NCBI RefSeq assembly: GCF_003268655.1
Contig: NZ_CP029642.1
Span: 1,116,001-1,180,000 of the forward strand
Length of the DNA: 64,000 nt
DNA from: Arthrobacter dokdonellae
GTDB lineage: Bacteria > Actinomycetota > Actinomycetes > Actinomycetales > Micrococcaceae
Direction of reading: 5' to 3'
Shown: positions 8,918 to 18,742 of the stretch, piece by piece
How positions within the stretch are numbered: the stretch's first letter is position 1
How the letters are laid out: each line of letters starts with the position of its first letter
Translations under genes and position numbers: made by a program
The notes under the pieces: generated by a model
What the model was told of the DNA's origin: nothing
What the model saw: only the letters and a program-made list of their open reading frames with translations
Database searches by the model: none

Positions 8918-9335
8918 ATGATCAAGAATTCACACGTGCTCGTGGCCACCGCGCGCCGGAAGGCGCTGGCTGTGGCCGCTGCCGGGGCCCTGACGGGCAT
9001 GCTGGTATTCGCCGGTGCCTTGCTCCCGGCGGTGTCCGCGGAGGCCGCGTGGGTGCCGTGCCTGGACCCGTCTCGGAAACGCCTTGGCCGACGTTCGTCG
9101 ACACGGAATCTGCAATCGGGACTGCTACCGCCGGCGTGTTTGGTGGCTTCGCGGACACGAATAATGCTCAGGCGCCGGGGAACGCGAATCTGACGCTGAG
9201 CAAAAGCCGTCCCACGGCCCGACCCTGATGACGTGGATGTTGATATTGCTCTGCCTGACGTTGGCAGCCGCCACTTCGGTGGGCCTCTACGCGATGAACA
9301 ACAAGCAGGGCCGGCGAGCCGGCGCGCACAGTTAG
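8918..9335 (+). pseudogene. decayed gene for a secreted, C-terminally anchored protein
   Basis: Three successive frames carry parts of what looks like one short surface protein. 8918-9049 encodes a good signal peptide (MIKNSHVLVATARRKALAVA, then a hydrophobic stretch ending AVSAEAAW). A middle part in another frame reads PWPTFVDTESAIGTATAGVF. 9228-9335 in the third frame reads a hydrophobic TM (TWMLILLCLTLAAATSVGL) and a basic tail KQGRRAGAHS, as in sortase- or tail-anchored proteins, though no clear sorting motif is seen. Two frameshifts would be needed. The family is not recognised. Confidence 0.45.
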
Positions 9336-9372
9336 ATGCGCTAGCCGGGCCGGATTCGCGCGGCAGTCTGCC

Positions 9373-9516
9373 ACCGGGGAGGAGCGTTGGGCCCACAGGT
9401 CCGAGGGACCCCGGTAAGGGCTCGCCCAGCGAGGCGATACCGGGGAGGAGCGTTGGGCCCACAGCTCCGAGGGACCCCGGTAAGGGCTCGCCCAGCGAGG
9501 CGTTACCGGGGAGGAG
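9373..9516. repeat. 66-bp tandem repeat with REP-like hairpins
   Basis: A 66-bp unit starting ACCGGGGAGG occurs at 9373 and 9439, with a partial third at 9505. Inside each unit CCCCGGTAA pairs with TTACCGGGG (one mismatch in the first copy), and within that CTCGC pairs with GCGAG across CCA. This gives a nested two-arm hairpin typical of REP/BIME repeats. It lies just past the stop of the DUF4032 gene, so it may serve as its transcription terminator or mRNA 3' stabiliser. Confidence 0.82.
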
Positions 9517-9523
9517 CTGGGGA

Positions 9524-10891
9524 CTAATTGTCGTTGGTGATGTCCGGCAGGACCCCGGACTCAAGCATCTTGATCGTGGCGGTGTCCGTGCTGAGCATGA
9601 TGGCATCCTCGTCACGGCGGTAGCGCAGAATGGTGTCCACGTAGGATTGCACGGCCTCCGCCAGCGGCACGTTTCGCTCCTCCTGCTGGGACATGTACCA
9701 GCGGTGTTCCAGGACTTCGTGGACCACCTCTGCCGGCTCCAGTTTCCCGCCGAGTTCGCGGGGGATGGCCCGGACAATCGGCTCAAAGATGGAGCTGACC
9801 CATTCGTGGGCGCTGATTTCCTCGTCCATGCCAGGCGCCACGTCGTTGCGGAACGAGTCCATGTCGTTGAGCAGGCGCCGGGCCTGGTTTTCCTGGGCGT
9901 CGATCCCCGTCAGGCGCAGCAGGCGGCGCTGGTGGTGGCCGGCGTCGACCACCTTGGGCTGAAGCTGGATGGTGGAGCCGTCCGGGGTGGTCTTGATGGC
10001 GTATTCCTCCACGTCAAAGCCGAGCTCGTTCAGGCGGCGGATGCGCGCGCCCACACGCCAGCGGTCCTCCAGCTCAAAGGACTCCTTCTCGGTGAGCTCG
10101 GCCCAGAGGCGGCGGTAGCTTTCCATGATCAGTTCGCTGGTGGCCACCGGGTCCACCTTCTCCTCGATGAGGCCGCCCTCGAGCAGGTCCATGAGTTCCC
10201 CGGCGATGTTGACGCGTGCGATTTCAAGATCGTATTCGCGCTGCCCCGTGGACAGATCGGGGTAGAGTTCGCCGGTTTCGGCGTCCACCAGATATGCGGC
10301 AAATGCGCCCGCGTCGCGGCGGAACAAGGTGTTGGAGAGGGAAACGTCCCCCCAGTAGAAGCCAACCAGGTGCAGCCGGACCAGCAGCAGGGCCTGCGCG
10401 TCGATCAGGCGGGTCAGGGTGTCGCGGCGCAGCTTCTGCGAGAACAAGGCGCGGTACGGCAGGGAGAACTTCAAGTGGCGGGTGACGAGGACGGGGTCCA
10501 GGGGGGCGCCGGCGGCGGTGGTGCGCCCGGTGATGACGGCCACCGGCTCCACGCAGGGCACATCCAGCCGCGCCAGCTTGCGCAGCATGTGGTATTCGTG
10601 CCGGGCAACGTGCTCCGAGGTTTCCTTGATGGCGATGACGGAGCCGTCCAGGTGGGCGAAGCGGACCACGTGCCGGGAGATGCCACGGGGCAACGCGGCG
10701 AGGTTGGCGGCGGGCCACTCCTCCAGAGTGATGTGCCAGGGCAGGTCCAGCAGGCCCGGATCGGCGGTGGCTGCCGTGATGTTCAGCGAGCCCATGACCT
10801 GCACGGGCGGCGCAGGCTGGCGCGGCAGTTTTCCGACCTCGTCAAAGTCTGTGGGTTCGTCGTTCCACTGGGCGCCGGCTGTTTCACTCAT
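9524..10891 (-). CDS. DUF4032 kinase-like protein
   Basis: A 455-aa protein from the ATG at 10891, which has AAGAGAG upstream; the longer open frame to 10984 runs through a terminator. It matches the actinobacterial DUF4032 family, which contains a protein-kinase-like fold. Candidate catalytic-loop residues lie in GFYWGDVSLSNTLF (Asp and Asn), followed by LVDAETGE as a DFG-equivalent. The C-terminal half (EISAHEWVSSIFEPI, HEVLEHRWYMSQ) is the conserved DUF4032 part. Substrate is unknown. It is conserved near sugar-transport and trehalose genes in relatives, as here. Confidence 0.82.
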   Translation of the reverse strand: MSETAGAQWNDEPTDFDEVGKLPRQPAPPVQVMGSLNITAATADPGLLDLPWHITLEEWPAANLAALPRGISRHVVRFAHLDGSVIAIKETSEHVARHEYHMLRKLARLDVPCVEPVAVITGRTTAAGAPLDPVLVTRHLKFSLPYRALFSQKLRRDTLTRLIDAQALLLVRLHLVGFYWGDVSLSNTLFRRDAGAFAAYLVDAETGELYPDLSTGQREYDLEIARVNIAGELMDLLEGGLIEEKVDPVATSELIMESYRRLWAELTEKESFELEDRWRVGARIRRLNELGFDVEEYAIKTTPDGSTIQLQPKVVDAGHHQRRLLRLTGIDAQENQARRLLNDMDSFRNDVAPGMDEEISAHEWVSSIFEPIVRAIPRELGGKLEPAEVVHEVLEHRWYMSQQEERNVPLAEAVQSYVDTILRYRRDEDAIMLSTDTATIKMLESGVLPDITNDN

Positions 10892-10918
10892 GGGCCAATT
10901 CTCTCTTAAAAGCAAAAC

Positions 10919-10956
10919 GCGGTTGCCTGCCGGATGAATACCCGGCCGGCAACCGC
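10919..10956 (-). terminator. rho-independent terminator after ugpC
   Basis: GCGGTTGCCTGCCGG pairs with the facing CCGGCCGGCAACCGC, giving a 14-bp stem with one mismatch and a short loop. Read on the minus strand, the hairpin is followed by TTTTGCTTTT. This fits termination of ugpC before the DUF4032 gene, which would then have its own promoter. Confidence 0.75.
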
Positions 10957-10964
10957 GGCTGCGG

Positions 10965-11016
10965 GTCTCGACAGGCTCGACCACTGGGGACCGCAGGTGA
11001 TCGAGCTTGTCGAGAT
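10965..11016. repeat. intergenic inverted repeat (CTCGACA...TGTCGAG type)
   Basis: GTCTCGACAGGCTCGA faces TCGAGCTTGTCGAGAT across about 20 bp. This resembles a short inverted repeat scattered in intergenic regions of many Arthrobacter relatives. It lies between the ugpC stop and its terminator. Confidence 0.6.
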
Positions 11017-11022
11017 CCAGTG

Positions 11023-12123
<1,101 letters not shown>

Positions 12124-12308
12124 AGTATTAAATCCCTTCATCGGCAGGTACGTGCCGAACGATCCGTTGTGAATGGTTTTTGTATTCAGTTGTGCAGGCC
12201 GCACTCCACCGAGGGCGGAATCGGCTCTGATGTATGAAGTATGACACATGTTTGCCCGGGTTCGGCGTGGCCATGTCATCATGCGGTCACACTTGGGCCC
12301 TCGCCCGT

Positions 12309-13082
12309 TCAGGAACGCGTGGAGAGCAGGAGTTCCAGGACCGCAGGAACCTGTTGGGGTGAATCGACCCGGATGCCGGCGGCGGTGTCGCCGGGCCCCA
12401 CCTTGATGCCAAGGTCTCCGGGTTCCAGCGCGGCAAAGGCGTGCTCGTCGGTTACGTCATCGCCCACGAACACGACGGCGGTGGCGCCGGTGACCGCGCG
12501 CAGCATCGCAATGCTTTCACCCTTGTTGGCCTGCACCACGGAAATTTCAAGGACCATCTTGCCCTCGCTCAGGAACAGCCCCGGCGTGCCCTCAAGTTCC
12601 GCGCGGACCGCGTCGACCGCGTCCTGTCCGTGCCGTACGGAGGCCAGCCTGAAATGAAGGACGACGCCGGCCGGCTTTTGTTCGGCGGCCGTGCCCGGAT
12701 GCGCGGCAACCGCCGACTCGACGCAGCGGCGGGCCAGCGCGAGCGCGTCTTCCTGCGCCGGCGACAGCGTCAGGGCAGGGGAGTCGGGCCCCAGCCAGAC
12801 CTCGGCACCGTGGCTGCCCACCAGCAGGGCCCGCTCCGGGGGCGAGGCGACCGCCCGCAAACTGGCCAAGGCGCGCCCGGAGACGAGTGCCGTCGTCGTC
12901 CCTTCCAGGGCCGTCAGGGCCGCGAAGGCCGCGGCCGCCTCCGGGAGCGGCCGGGCGTCGTCGGCGTGGGAAACCAGGGGGGACATGGTGCCGTCAAAGT
13001 CCATCGCGACCAGCAGCCGAGCTGTCCGGCCCACGCGTACGACGGCGTCCCGTACCTCCGCGGGCAGCTCACCTGTCGTCAC
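12309..13082 (-). CDS. otsB: trehalose-6-phosphate phosphatase
   Basis: A 257-aa HAD-superfamily phosphatase that removes phosphate from trehalose 6-phosphate. The nucleophile motif MDFDGTMSPL is near residue 28. Motif II is LVSGRALASL. The acidic motif IV is GDDVTDEHAF near residue 212. The GTG start overlaps the otsA stop by 14 bp, so the pair is one operon and completes the OtsA-OtsB route. Confidence 0.93.
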   Translation of the reverse strand: MTTGELPAEVRDAVVRVGRTARLLVAMDFDGTMSPLVSHADDARPLPEAAAAFAALTALEGTTTALVSGRALASLRAVASPPERALLVGSHGAEVWLGPDSPALTLSPAQEDALALARRCVESAVAAHPGTAAEQKPAGVVLHFRLASVRHGQDAVDAVRAELEGTPGLFLSEGKMVLEISVVQANKGESIAMLRAVTGATAVVFVGDDVTDEHAFAALEPGDLGIKVGPGDTAAGIRVDSPQQVPAVLELLLSTRS

Positions 13083-14544
13083 GGACGGCCTCGTTATGCA
13101 GCGTCGTCAGGAAGTCCTCGCTCCACCGCTGGACGTCGTGGGAGAGGATCTGCTTGCGCATGGCGCGCATCCGGCGGCTGGCCTCCGTCCTGGGGAGGTT
13201 GATGGCGCGCACGATGGTCGCCTTCAGCCCGTCGATGTCGTGGGGGTTGACCAGCAGCGCCTGCTTGAGCTGGTCGGCGGCGCCGGTGAACTCACTCAGG
13301 ACCAGGGCGCCGGTGTTGTCGCTGCGCGCGGCCACGTATTCCTTGGCGACCAGGTTCATGCCGTCCCGCAGGGAGGTGACGAGCATGACGTCCGAGGCCA
13401 GGTAGAGCGCCACCATTTCCTCGACCGGGTAGCTGTGGTGGAGGTAGCGGACCGCGGTGTTTTGGATGGAGTCGAACTGGCCGTTGAGCCGTCCCACCAT
13501 GCCCTCCACTTCTTCGCGGAGCAGCCGGTAGGACTCCACGCGCTGGCGGCTGGGGCTGGCCACCTGGATCAGGGCGGCGTCCTCCACCGTGATAATCCCG
13601 TCCTTGAGCAGTTCCCCGTAGGCCTTGAGGCGGTGGGTGATGCCCTTGGTGTAGTCCAGCCGGTCCACGCCGAGCAGGATGGTCTTGGGGTTGCCCAGGT
13701 CCTCCCGGATCTGCTTGGCGCGGGCGACGATGTCGGGGCGGGCCGCGAGTTTCTGGATCTGGGTGGCGTCGATGGAGATGGGAAACGGCTCAGCCCGGGC
13801 AATGTGGCTGATGGTTCCGTCCCCCTCCTTGACGTGCACCTGCTGGGCCTTGACGCTGGCGCCGAGGAAGCGCCGGGCCGAGCGCAGGAAGTTGGCCGTG
13901 TCGTTGGGCCGCTGGAAGCCGATCAGGTCCGCGCCGAGCAGACCGTTGATGATGGCTTGGCGCCAGGGCAGCTGGGCGAAGATCTCCGGCGGGGGGAAGG
14001 GGATGTGGTTGAAGAAGCCGATGCGCAGGTCCGGTCGCAGCTGCCGTAGGTAGCGCGGCACCATCTGCAGCTGGTAGTCCTGGACCCAGACGGTGGCGTT
14101 CTTGGCGGCGGATTCCGCCGCGGCCTCGGCAAAGCGCATGTTCACCCTGCGGTAGGCGTCCCACCAGGTGCGGTGGAACTCCGGGGGTGCGATGACGTCG
14201 TGGTAGAGCGGCCACAGGGAGGCGTTCGAGAAGCCCTCGTAATACAGCTCCACCTCGTCGCTGGAGAGCGGGACGGGGATCAGGTCCATGCCGTCGTGGT
14301 GGAACGGTTCCAAGGACTCGTCCGGGGCCCCGTGCCAGCCCACCCATGCGCCATCGCGGGTGGCCATGACGGGGGCGAGCGCCGTGACAAGGCCGCCGGG
14401 GGAGCGCCGCCAGCCGTCGTCGGACTCCTCCACGGGGACGCGGTCCACGGGCAGCCGATTGGAAACGACGATGAAGTCTGAGGTGCCATGGACGGCTTCG
14501 GGGACACGGCCAGCCCGGTTCTGGGGCTGCGATTTGACCGACAA
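13069..14544 (-). CDS. otsA: trehalose-6-phosphate synthase (GT20)
   Basis: A 491-aa retaining glycosyltransferase that joins UDP-glucose and glucose 6-phosphate. Conserved blocks are visible: FIVVSNRLPVDR at the N-terminus, FFNHIPFPPPEIF, GVDRLDYTKGI, and near the C-terminus VLSEFTGAADQL and VNPHDIDG. The TTG start at 14544 has GGAG at suitable distance. Trehalose serves as osmoprotectant and desiccation protectant in soil actinobacteria. Confidence 0.95.
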   Translation of the reverse strand: MSVKSQPQNRAGRVPEAVHGTSDFIVVSNRLPVDRVPVEESDDGWRRSPGGLVTALAPVMATRDGAWVGWHGAPDESLEPFHHDGMDLIPVPLSSDEVELYYEGFSNASLWPLYHDVIAPPEFHRTWWDAYRRVNMRFAEAAAESAAKNATVWVQDYQLQMVPRYLRQLRPDLRIGFFNHIPFPPPEIFAQLPWRQAIINGLLGADLIGFQRPNDTANFLRSARRFLGASVKAQQVHVKEGDGTISHIARAEPFPISIDATQIQKLAARPDIVARAKQIREDLGNPKTILLGVDRLDYTKGITHRLKAYGELLKDGIITVEDAALIQVASPSRQRVESYRLLREEVEGMVGRLNGQFDSIQNTAVRYLHHSYPVEEMVALYLASDVMLVTSLRDGMNLVAKEYVAARSDNTGALVLSEFTGAADQLKQALLVNPHDIDGLKATIVRAINLPRTEASRRMRAMRKQILSHDVQRWSEDFLTTLHNEAVRDDR

Positions 14545-14722
14545 GGGGGCTCCAATGGTTTAACGGCTCATTTGGTGCCAGCTTAGCCGTTGCGGCACAG
14601 GGGGCGAAGGCTGGCACGGCCCAGCGCCGTGCGTGATGGGCATTCTCCAAGCTTTGCCGCCTAGGATTAGACTTTAGTTGCCGTTGCGCTGCCTATTGTT
14701 GCGCCCACACACCTGAGGAATT

Positions 14723-15628
14723 ATGAGCCCCAAGAACGAACCACGGTTGACCAAGGCTGAACGCACGGCGCAGGCGCGCGAAAAGGCAAGGCTTCTTCGC
14801 GAGGCGCAGCTGAAGAAGGAAAAGCGCAACAGTTGGCTGATCCGTGGCGGTGTGCTCGCCGCAGCGGTGGTCATTGTGGTCATCATTGCCCTGGTGGTCA
14901 TCCAGACGCAGAAGGGCAACGAGCCCGTTGCCTCCTCCGGTCCCGTGCCGGCCAACGCCAATGCCTTTGGCGGCGTGACGGTGGGCAAGAACGGGGCCGT
15001 CGTTGCGCCCACCACCGCGGCCAAGACCGTGGACATGAAGTCCGTTCCGCCGGCCCCCACGGCGGCACCCACGGCCGTGGGGGACCCGGCAGGCATCGGC
15101 GTCAAGGCGCCGGCGTCCGGCCAGCCCGCGCAGGTGGTGATGTACCTGGACTTCATGTGCCCGGCGTGCAACAACTTTGAGAAGACATACGGGGCGGAAT
15201 TGGACAGCCTGCGCAACGAAGGCAAGATCACCGTGGAGTACCGCCCGCTGCCGTTCCTTGACCGCTTCTCCTCCGGCACCAACTACTCCTCGCGGTCAGC
15301 CGCCGCGGCGGCCTGCGTGGTGGACCAGTCCCCGGCCAAGTTCAAGGCCTACCTGGACTCCCTTTACGCCCACCAGCCGGAGGAAAACAGCTCGGGCCTC
15401 GACAACGCGACGTTGGAGAAGCTGGCCACGGAGGCCGGCGCGGCCAACATCAACAGCTGTGTTGATGCCAAGACGTACCGGCCCTTCGTTGCCTACACCG
15501 GCGCCCTTGGCGCGTCCGCCGGCATCAACGCCACGCCGACGCTCTTTGTCAACGGGCAGCAGTGGGACCCGAACAAGGTGCAGGACTTCAACACGTTCCT
15601 TAACACGGCGATGGCGGCCAAGAAGTAG
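14723..15628 (+). CDS. membrane-anchored DsbA-like thiol:disulfide protein
   Basis: A 301-aa protein. A charged cytoplasmic N-terminus (about residues 1-35) is followed by one transmembrane helix (about 36-60), a Pro/Ala-rich linker, and a DsbA/thioredoxin-4 type domain. The active site CPAC lies in LDFMCPACNNFE. The cis-Pro loop is NATPTLFVNG. It probably oxidises or isomerises disulfides on the outer face. It is monocistronic, followed by a hairpin terminator and tRNA-Thr. Confidence 0.87.
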   Translation: MSPKNEPRLTKAERTAQAREKARLLREAQLKKEKRNSWLIRGGVLAAAVVIVVIIALVVIQTQKGNEPVASSGPVPANANAFGGVTVGKNGAVVAPTTAAKTVDMKSVPPAPTAAPTAVGDPAGIGVKAPASGQPAQVVMYLDFMCPACNNFEKTYGAELDSLRNEGKITVEYRPLPFLDRFSSGTNYSSRSAAAAACVVDQSPAKFKAYLDSLYAHQPEENSSGLDNATLEKLATEAGAANINSCVDAKTYRPFVAYTGALGASAGINATPTLFVNGQQWDPNKVQDFNTFLNTAMAAKK

Positions 15629-15641
15629 TTCGATTCGGCGG

Positions 15642-15742
15642 CCGGCTCCTTGCGAATCCGTATGTATTGGGTAGCGTGCGCAGTGCGCAGTGCGCAGTGC
15701 GCTGCAGTGTGCATCGCGCGCAAGGAGCCGGTTTTCATTTTC
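15642..15742 (+). terminator. terminator whose loop carries a 7-bp tandem repeat
   Basis: CCGGCTCCTTGCG (15642-15654) pairs perfectly with CGCAAGGAGCCGG (15719-15731), followed by TTTTCATTTT. The unusually long loop holds four copies of GTGCGCA (15676-15703, last copy with one change). It follows the DsbA-like gene. Confidence 0.7.
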
Positions 15743-15785
15743 CGGCGGGTCCTACGGTAACCTTGTCTAGCGCCTGAGGGCGTCT

Positions 15786-15859
15786 GCCTCCTTAGCTCAG
15801 CTGGCCAGAGCACCGCTCTTGTAAAGCGGGGGTCGTCGGTTCGAATCCGACAGGGGGCC
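15786..15859 (+). tRNA. tRNA-Thr (anticodon TGT)
   Basis: A cloverleaf can be drawn. Acceptor GCCTCCT pairs with AGGGGGC. The D-stem is GCTC/GAGC. The anticodon stem CCGCT/AGCGG holds the loop CTTGTAA with anticodon TGT. The T-arm is GTCGG-TTCGAAT-CCGAC. The integrase gene begins close downstream, so the 3' end of this tRNA is the likely attachment site of the island. Confidence 0.95.
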
Positions 15860-15890
15860 CAGAAAGCCCGGAATGACAGGGATTTTGAAA

Positions 15891-15923
15891 GTTTGAATGG
15901 CCTCGAATCGGGGCCATTCAAAC
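15891..15923. terminator. hairpin between tRNA-Thr and integrase
   Basis: GTTTGAATGGCC pairs perfectly with GGCCATTCAAAC across a 9-nt loop. It lies between converging tRNA-Thr and integrase transcription and could end either. Short repeats of ACTCAT directly beyond it could be arm-type integrase sites. Confidence 0.6.
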
Positions 15924-15965
15924 TTAACTCATTACTAACTCATGACAATCGCGTCCCAACGCTCA

Positions 15966-17231
15966 TTACTTTTCATCTTTTAGGTCCGAAGGTGGCGTCT
16001 GTTCAGGCCCGTCAGGGGACCCGAAGGCGTCGAGGACAGCACGGGTGTCCAACGCTTCCTGATACTCCTCGATGTAGTGCTGGAGCGTCATGGAGACCTT
16101 GGAATGTCCCGCTTGGTAGGCAGCAGCCTCGACCCCCATTGTCCTTGCGATGAGGGTGGCATTGGCCTTCCTGAAAGTCTTTAGTGTCACCCAGCTGTAA
16201 CCAATGGCATCTGCCGCTCTGCGCCACGCCCTGCCGATGTTATTCGGATCGCAGACGGTTCCGGTGGACGAGGGGAACACCAAGTTGTAGGTGTTTGATG
16301 CCTTGGAGTCAGTCTGAAGATTTTTTCTGGTGCGGAGCTGAGCTACGAGAAATGAAGGAATGGTAATCCTTCGAATGCCGTGCCTGGTTTTGGGGTGGTC
16401 CTGAATCCTGACTCCGCCACTGGTGGTTCGGATGACGGTTGCGTTAATGAACAACGTCGGCGGCTCGGCGTCCAAGTCGATGTCGTCCCATCGAAGCGCA
16501 AACAATTCACCTGGCCGAAGTCCAGTGCTGACGAGGAAGTCAGCGATCTCGTGGAGGTCTTGCATGCGATTTCGCCCGAGTGCCGGGGCCCGCTCCCAAC
16601 CAATGATCTTCGTCCTAAGATCCTGATACTGTGCAATGCTCAGGGCCTGCGGCTTTGCAGGCTGGACCCGTGGGATGGCGATGCCTAGTACCGGATTGAC
16701 GACCACTGCATCATGGCGACGGGCAACCTTGAACATTGCTGACAAGACGGCTCCGCAGCTTCGCGCGGTCGCAGGCCCCACGTCTTTAACAACGCTGCGA
16801 ATGAATTGGTCAATCATGCCCGAGGTGGCTTCGCCAATTCGAACGGCACCCAGAGCTGGTGTGATGTACTTTTTGACGCAGTATGCGTACTTGTCCTTCG
16901 TGCGTGATGCCTTGTCGGATTGCTCCAATTCGGCCAAGTAGATGTCGGCTAGCTTGCTAATCTTGCTCATCTGATCAACAAGACCGTTCCTTGGCGTTTG
17001 GCGATCCCTTAACTTGCCTTGAAGGTTTCGACGAGCCGCTGCCGCGGACGGACCACGGGCCTCAATCAGCCTCCGTTCGCCGTCCCAGTCACGGAAATAT
17101 GCACGGGCGCGCCACGTCTTGCCTGTGGCGCGGTCCGTGCTGATGCTGCTCCACGTCCCGAGAGGGTTGGGATGTCTACTCACGATTCGCCGGGACTTAT
17201 GTCTCAGGGATCCGACCGCTGGGCTAGCCAC
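15966..17231 (-). CDS. int: phage-type tyrosine integrase of the tRNA-Thr island
   Basis: A 421-aa integrase with an N-terminal arm-binding domain (about residues 20-90), a core-binding domain and a catalytic domain. Catalytic residues are Arg in STGLRPGELFALRW, the KTFRKANATLI box, and AGHSKVSMTLQHY with the nucleophilic Tyr. The FRK form of the H-x-x-R box is common in actinobacterial integrases. The start at 17231 lies inside the 3' end of the excisionase gene; a later start at VSRHPNPLG is possible. Confidence 0.9.
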   Translation of the reverse strand: MASPAVGSLRHKSRRIVSRHPNPLGTWSSISTDRATGKTWRARAYFRDWDGERRLIEARGPSAAAARRNLQGKLRDRQTPRNGLVDQMSKISKLADIYLAELEQSDKASRTKDKYAYCVKKYITPALGAVRIGEATSGMIDQFIRSVVKDVGPATARSCGAVLSAMFKVARRHDAVVVNPVLGIAIPRVQPAKPQALSIAQYQDLRTKIIGWERAPALGRNRMQDLHEIADFLVSTGLRPGELFALRWDDIDLDAEPPTLFINATVIRTTSGGVRIQDHPKTRHGIRRITIPSFLVAQLRTRKNLQTDSKASNTYNLVFPSSTGTVCDPNNIGRAWRRAADAIGYSWVTLKTFRKANATLIARTMGVEAAAYQAGHSKVSMTLQHYIEEYQEALDTRAVLDAFGSPDGPEQTPPSDLKDEK

Positions 17232-17419
17232 GCATCCAGATCGGACCGCGTGATGCGGAGGTGTCGGCCAATCCTGTAAGCATGTGGGCCGACGCCCCTA
17301 GAGCGCCACTGGTAAAAGGTCTGTTCAGGGATCTGCAGTTCGTGGCAAATCTCTTTCGGTGACATCCACTCTTCGGTCAACTCGTGGGTTGGCGTTGCAT
17401 GGACTGACTGTTCGGTCAT
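17204..17419 (-). CDS. xis: excisionase-like HTH protein (AlpA/MerR type)
   Basis: A 71-aa protein from the ATG at 17419, chosen for its AGGAGGAG. It has a single winged-helix domain: WMSPKEICHELQIPEQTFYQW followed by RIGRHLRITRSDLDAWL. It overlaps the integrase gene by 28 bp in the normal xis-int order and would direct excision. A close homologue is present at 32618-32839. Confidence 0.87.
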   Translation of the reverse strand: MTEQSVHATPTHELTEEWMSPKEICHELQIPEQTFYQWRSRGVGPHAYRIGRHLRITRSDLDAWLAQRSDP

Positions 17420-17497
17420 CGGAATCTCCTCCTGGGTGTTGCCGTACTCCTTTCCATGCATTTTGTATGCCAAAGATGTATGACTTAGGTTGGGGAC

Positions 17498-17704
17498 TCA
17501 GAGGGCGCGGAGGGATAAGGTCACCAATCGGGTTTCCAATGACCAATCCGCGTTGTTGGTTGTGGCGACCCCGGACACTTCGACCTGGTCACCCGTCTGC
17601 GCCAAAGGCGCAATGGTATAGAGACCCGACGGAATGCGTTGGTGCAACCGGGGCCTTGAGCCGTCTTTGTCAGCAAACGGCACCATCACCGTAAGGCCGG
17701 GCAA
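17498..17704 (-). CDS. small hypothetical protein, possibly a fragment
   Basis: A 68-aa open frame (from TTG; an internal ATG is at 17686) reading VMVPFADKDGSRPRLHQRIP and ending LETRLVTLSLRAL. No family is recognised. It has no strong ribosome-binding site and lies between the excisionase gene and the end of a decayed transposase. It may be a remnant. Confidence 0.3.
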   Translation of the reverse strand: MPGLTVMVPFADKDGSRPRLHQRIPSGLYTIAPLAQTGDQVEVSGVATTNNADWSLETRLVTLSLRAL

Positions 17705-17829
17705 ATAGAAACGACACGATCACCCGCACTATCGCGGGAACAGACATCGATGTCACCTGTCTCACCGGCCGCGGGAGTTGTCGGTGAAGTCGTCCTCGGC
17801 AAACAAGGAGGGCGCCACTGCCAAACAAG

Positions 17830-18586
17830 AACAAGTTCTTGGGAAGGGTTCCAGTGGCTAGAGTGAGTTGAGCGGGAGCATCTATTTATTGGTGTCGTAA
17901 TGGTAGTTGCTGGCTGAGCGGCGCACGACGGCACTGTTCTATTGCTCAACGAAGGCGTTCTCGTTGTCAGTTGTTCGGCCGGGAGCGGGTCACACAAATG
18001 AAGTGTCCGTGACGCCACTTCGGGAAGGGTTTGTTAAATAATTTCGGGCCTTGTTAGTGGATGTGGTCGAGGCGACACGGGAACTCGTCCTGGATCTCCG
18101 CCATTGCAGCGACCGTAAACTTGGCAGTTTGGATTTTGATCGCCCGCTTGATCGTCCATTCGGTAAAGACATCCATAACGGTCAGCATGAACGCGTACTG
18201 GCAATAGGGCACTGTTCCCGTGGTGCGCCACACATTCTCAATAGCGACCGGACCAGGCTCCCAGTCAATGACGGGAATCCGGGACCTGATCGGAATCGCC
18301 TCACTACACTGGTTCCGCCGTGACCGAGAGGTCGAGTGACCATCCGGGTGCATTTCCCGCTTGAGGGGCTCCAACAGTCAGTCAATCGTGGTGGCACTCA
18401 TCGCCAGCAGCCAGGTCGTTTCATACGACTGCCTGGCCACAACCCAGACCTGCGGGAGCACTTTGACAGTGCCGTACCCGCAGGTGTCAGGGCGCGCCCG
18501 TCACTTGAACGGCCTGATCGAACCCTTCGGCACCACACCTTTCAAAGCTGGCGGCGTGCATTCGCCTTGGACCAGCCAATCTCAGC
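17830..18586 (-). pseudogene. 3' part of a decayed integrase-core transposase (ISNCY/IS1202-like)
   Basis: Homology is recognisable in shifting frames: CGYGTVKVLPQVWVV, LLEPLKREMHPDGHS, WRTTGTVPYCQYAFMLTVMD, a degraded region where the second Asp should be, TRSRP, then DNENAFVEQ and VVRRSASNYHYDTNK. There are in-frame stops (for example after SATTID) and several frameshifts. The upstream end is cut by the second IS21 element, and the gene resumes at 26633. It is long dead. Confidence 0.75.
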
Positions 18587-18742
18587 TGGCAAATACGGCC
18601 TGATGGTACGGGCAGTCCGGGTAGGTGGTACCGCTGATTTCGGCGACCCGGTACCGACCAGAAACCGCGGAACTCGGTTTCTGGCCAGCACCAGGGTTGA
18701 CCGCCGCCGAGAGGGCGCTGGTGCGTTGCCGGAGTGTGGCGG

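Noticed and set aside
9373..9516. CRISPR-like array
   Set aside because: The repeats are directly adjacent 66-bp units without unique spacers and no cas genes are near; this is a tandem REP-like repeat.
9233..10909. 558-codon plus-strand open frame over the DUF4032 gene
   Set aside because: It crosses the 66-bp repeats and is antisense to a recognised protein family member; no coding signal of its own.
15676..15703. 7-bp repeats as iterons of a replication origin
   Set aside because: Only four short copies inside a terminator loop, with no Rep gene nearby.
15840..15860. second copy of the tRNA-Thr 3' end as the far attachment site
   Set aside because: Read by eye through 16-39 kb, no matching stretch was seen. 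A computed search for about 20 bp from the tRNA 3' end would settle it.
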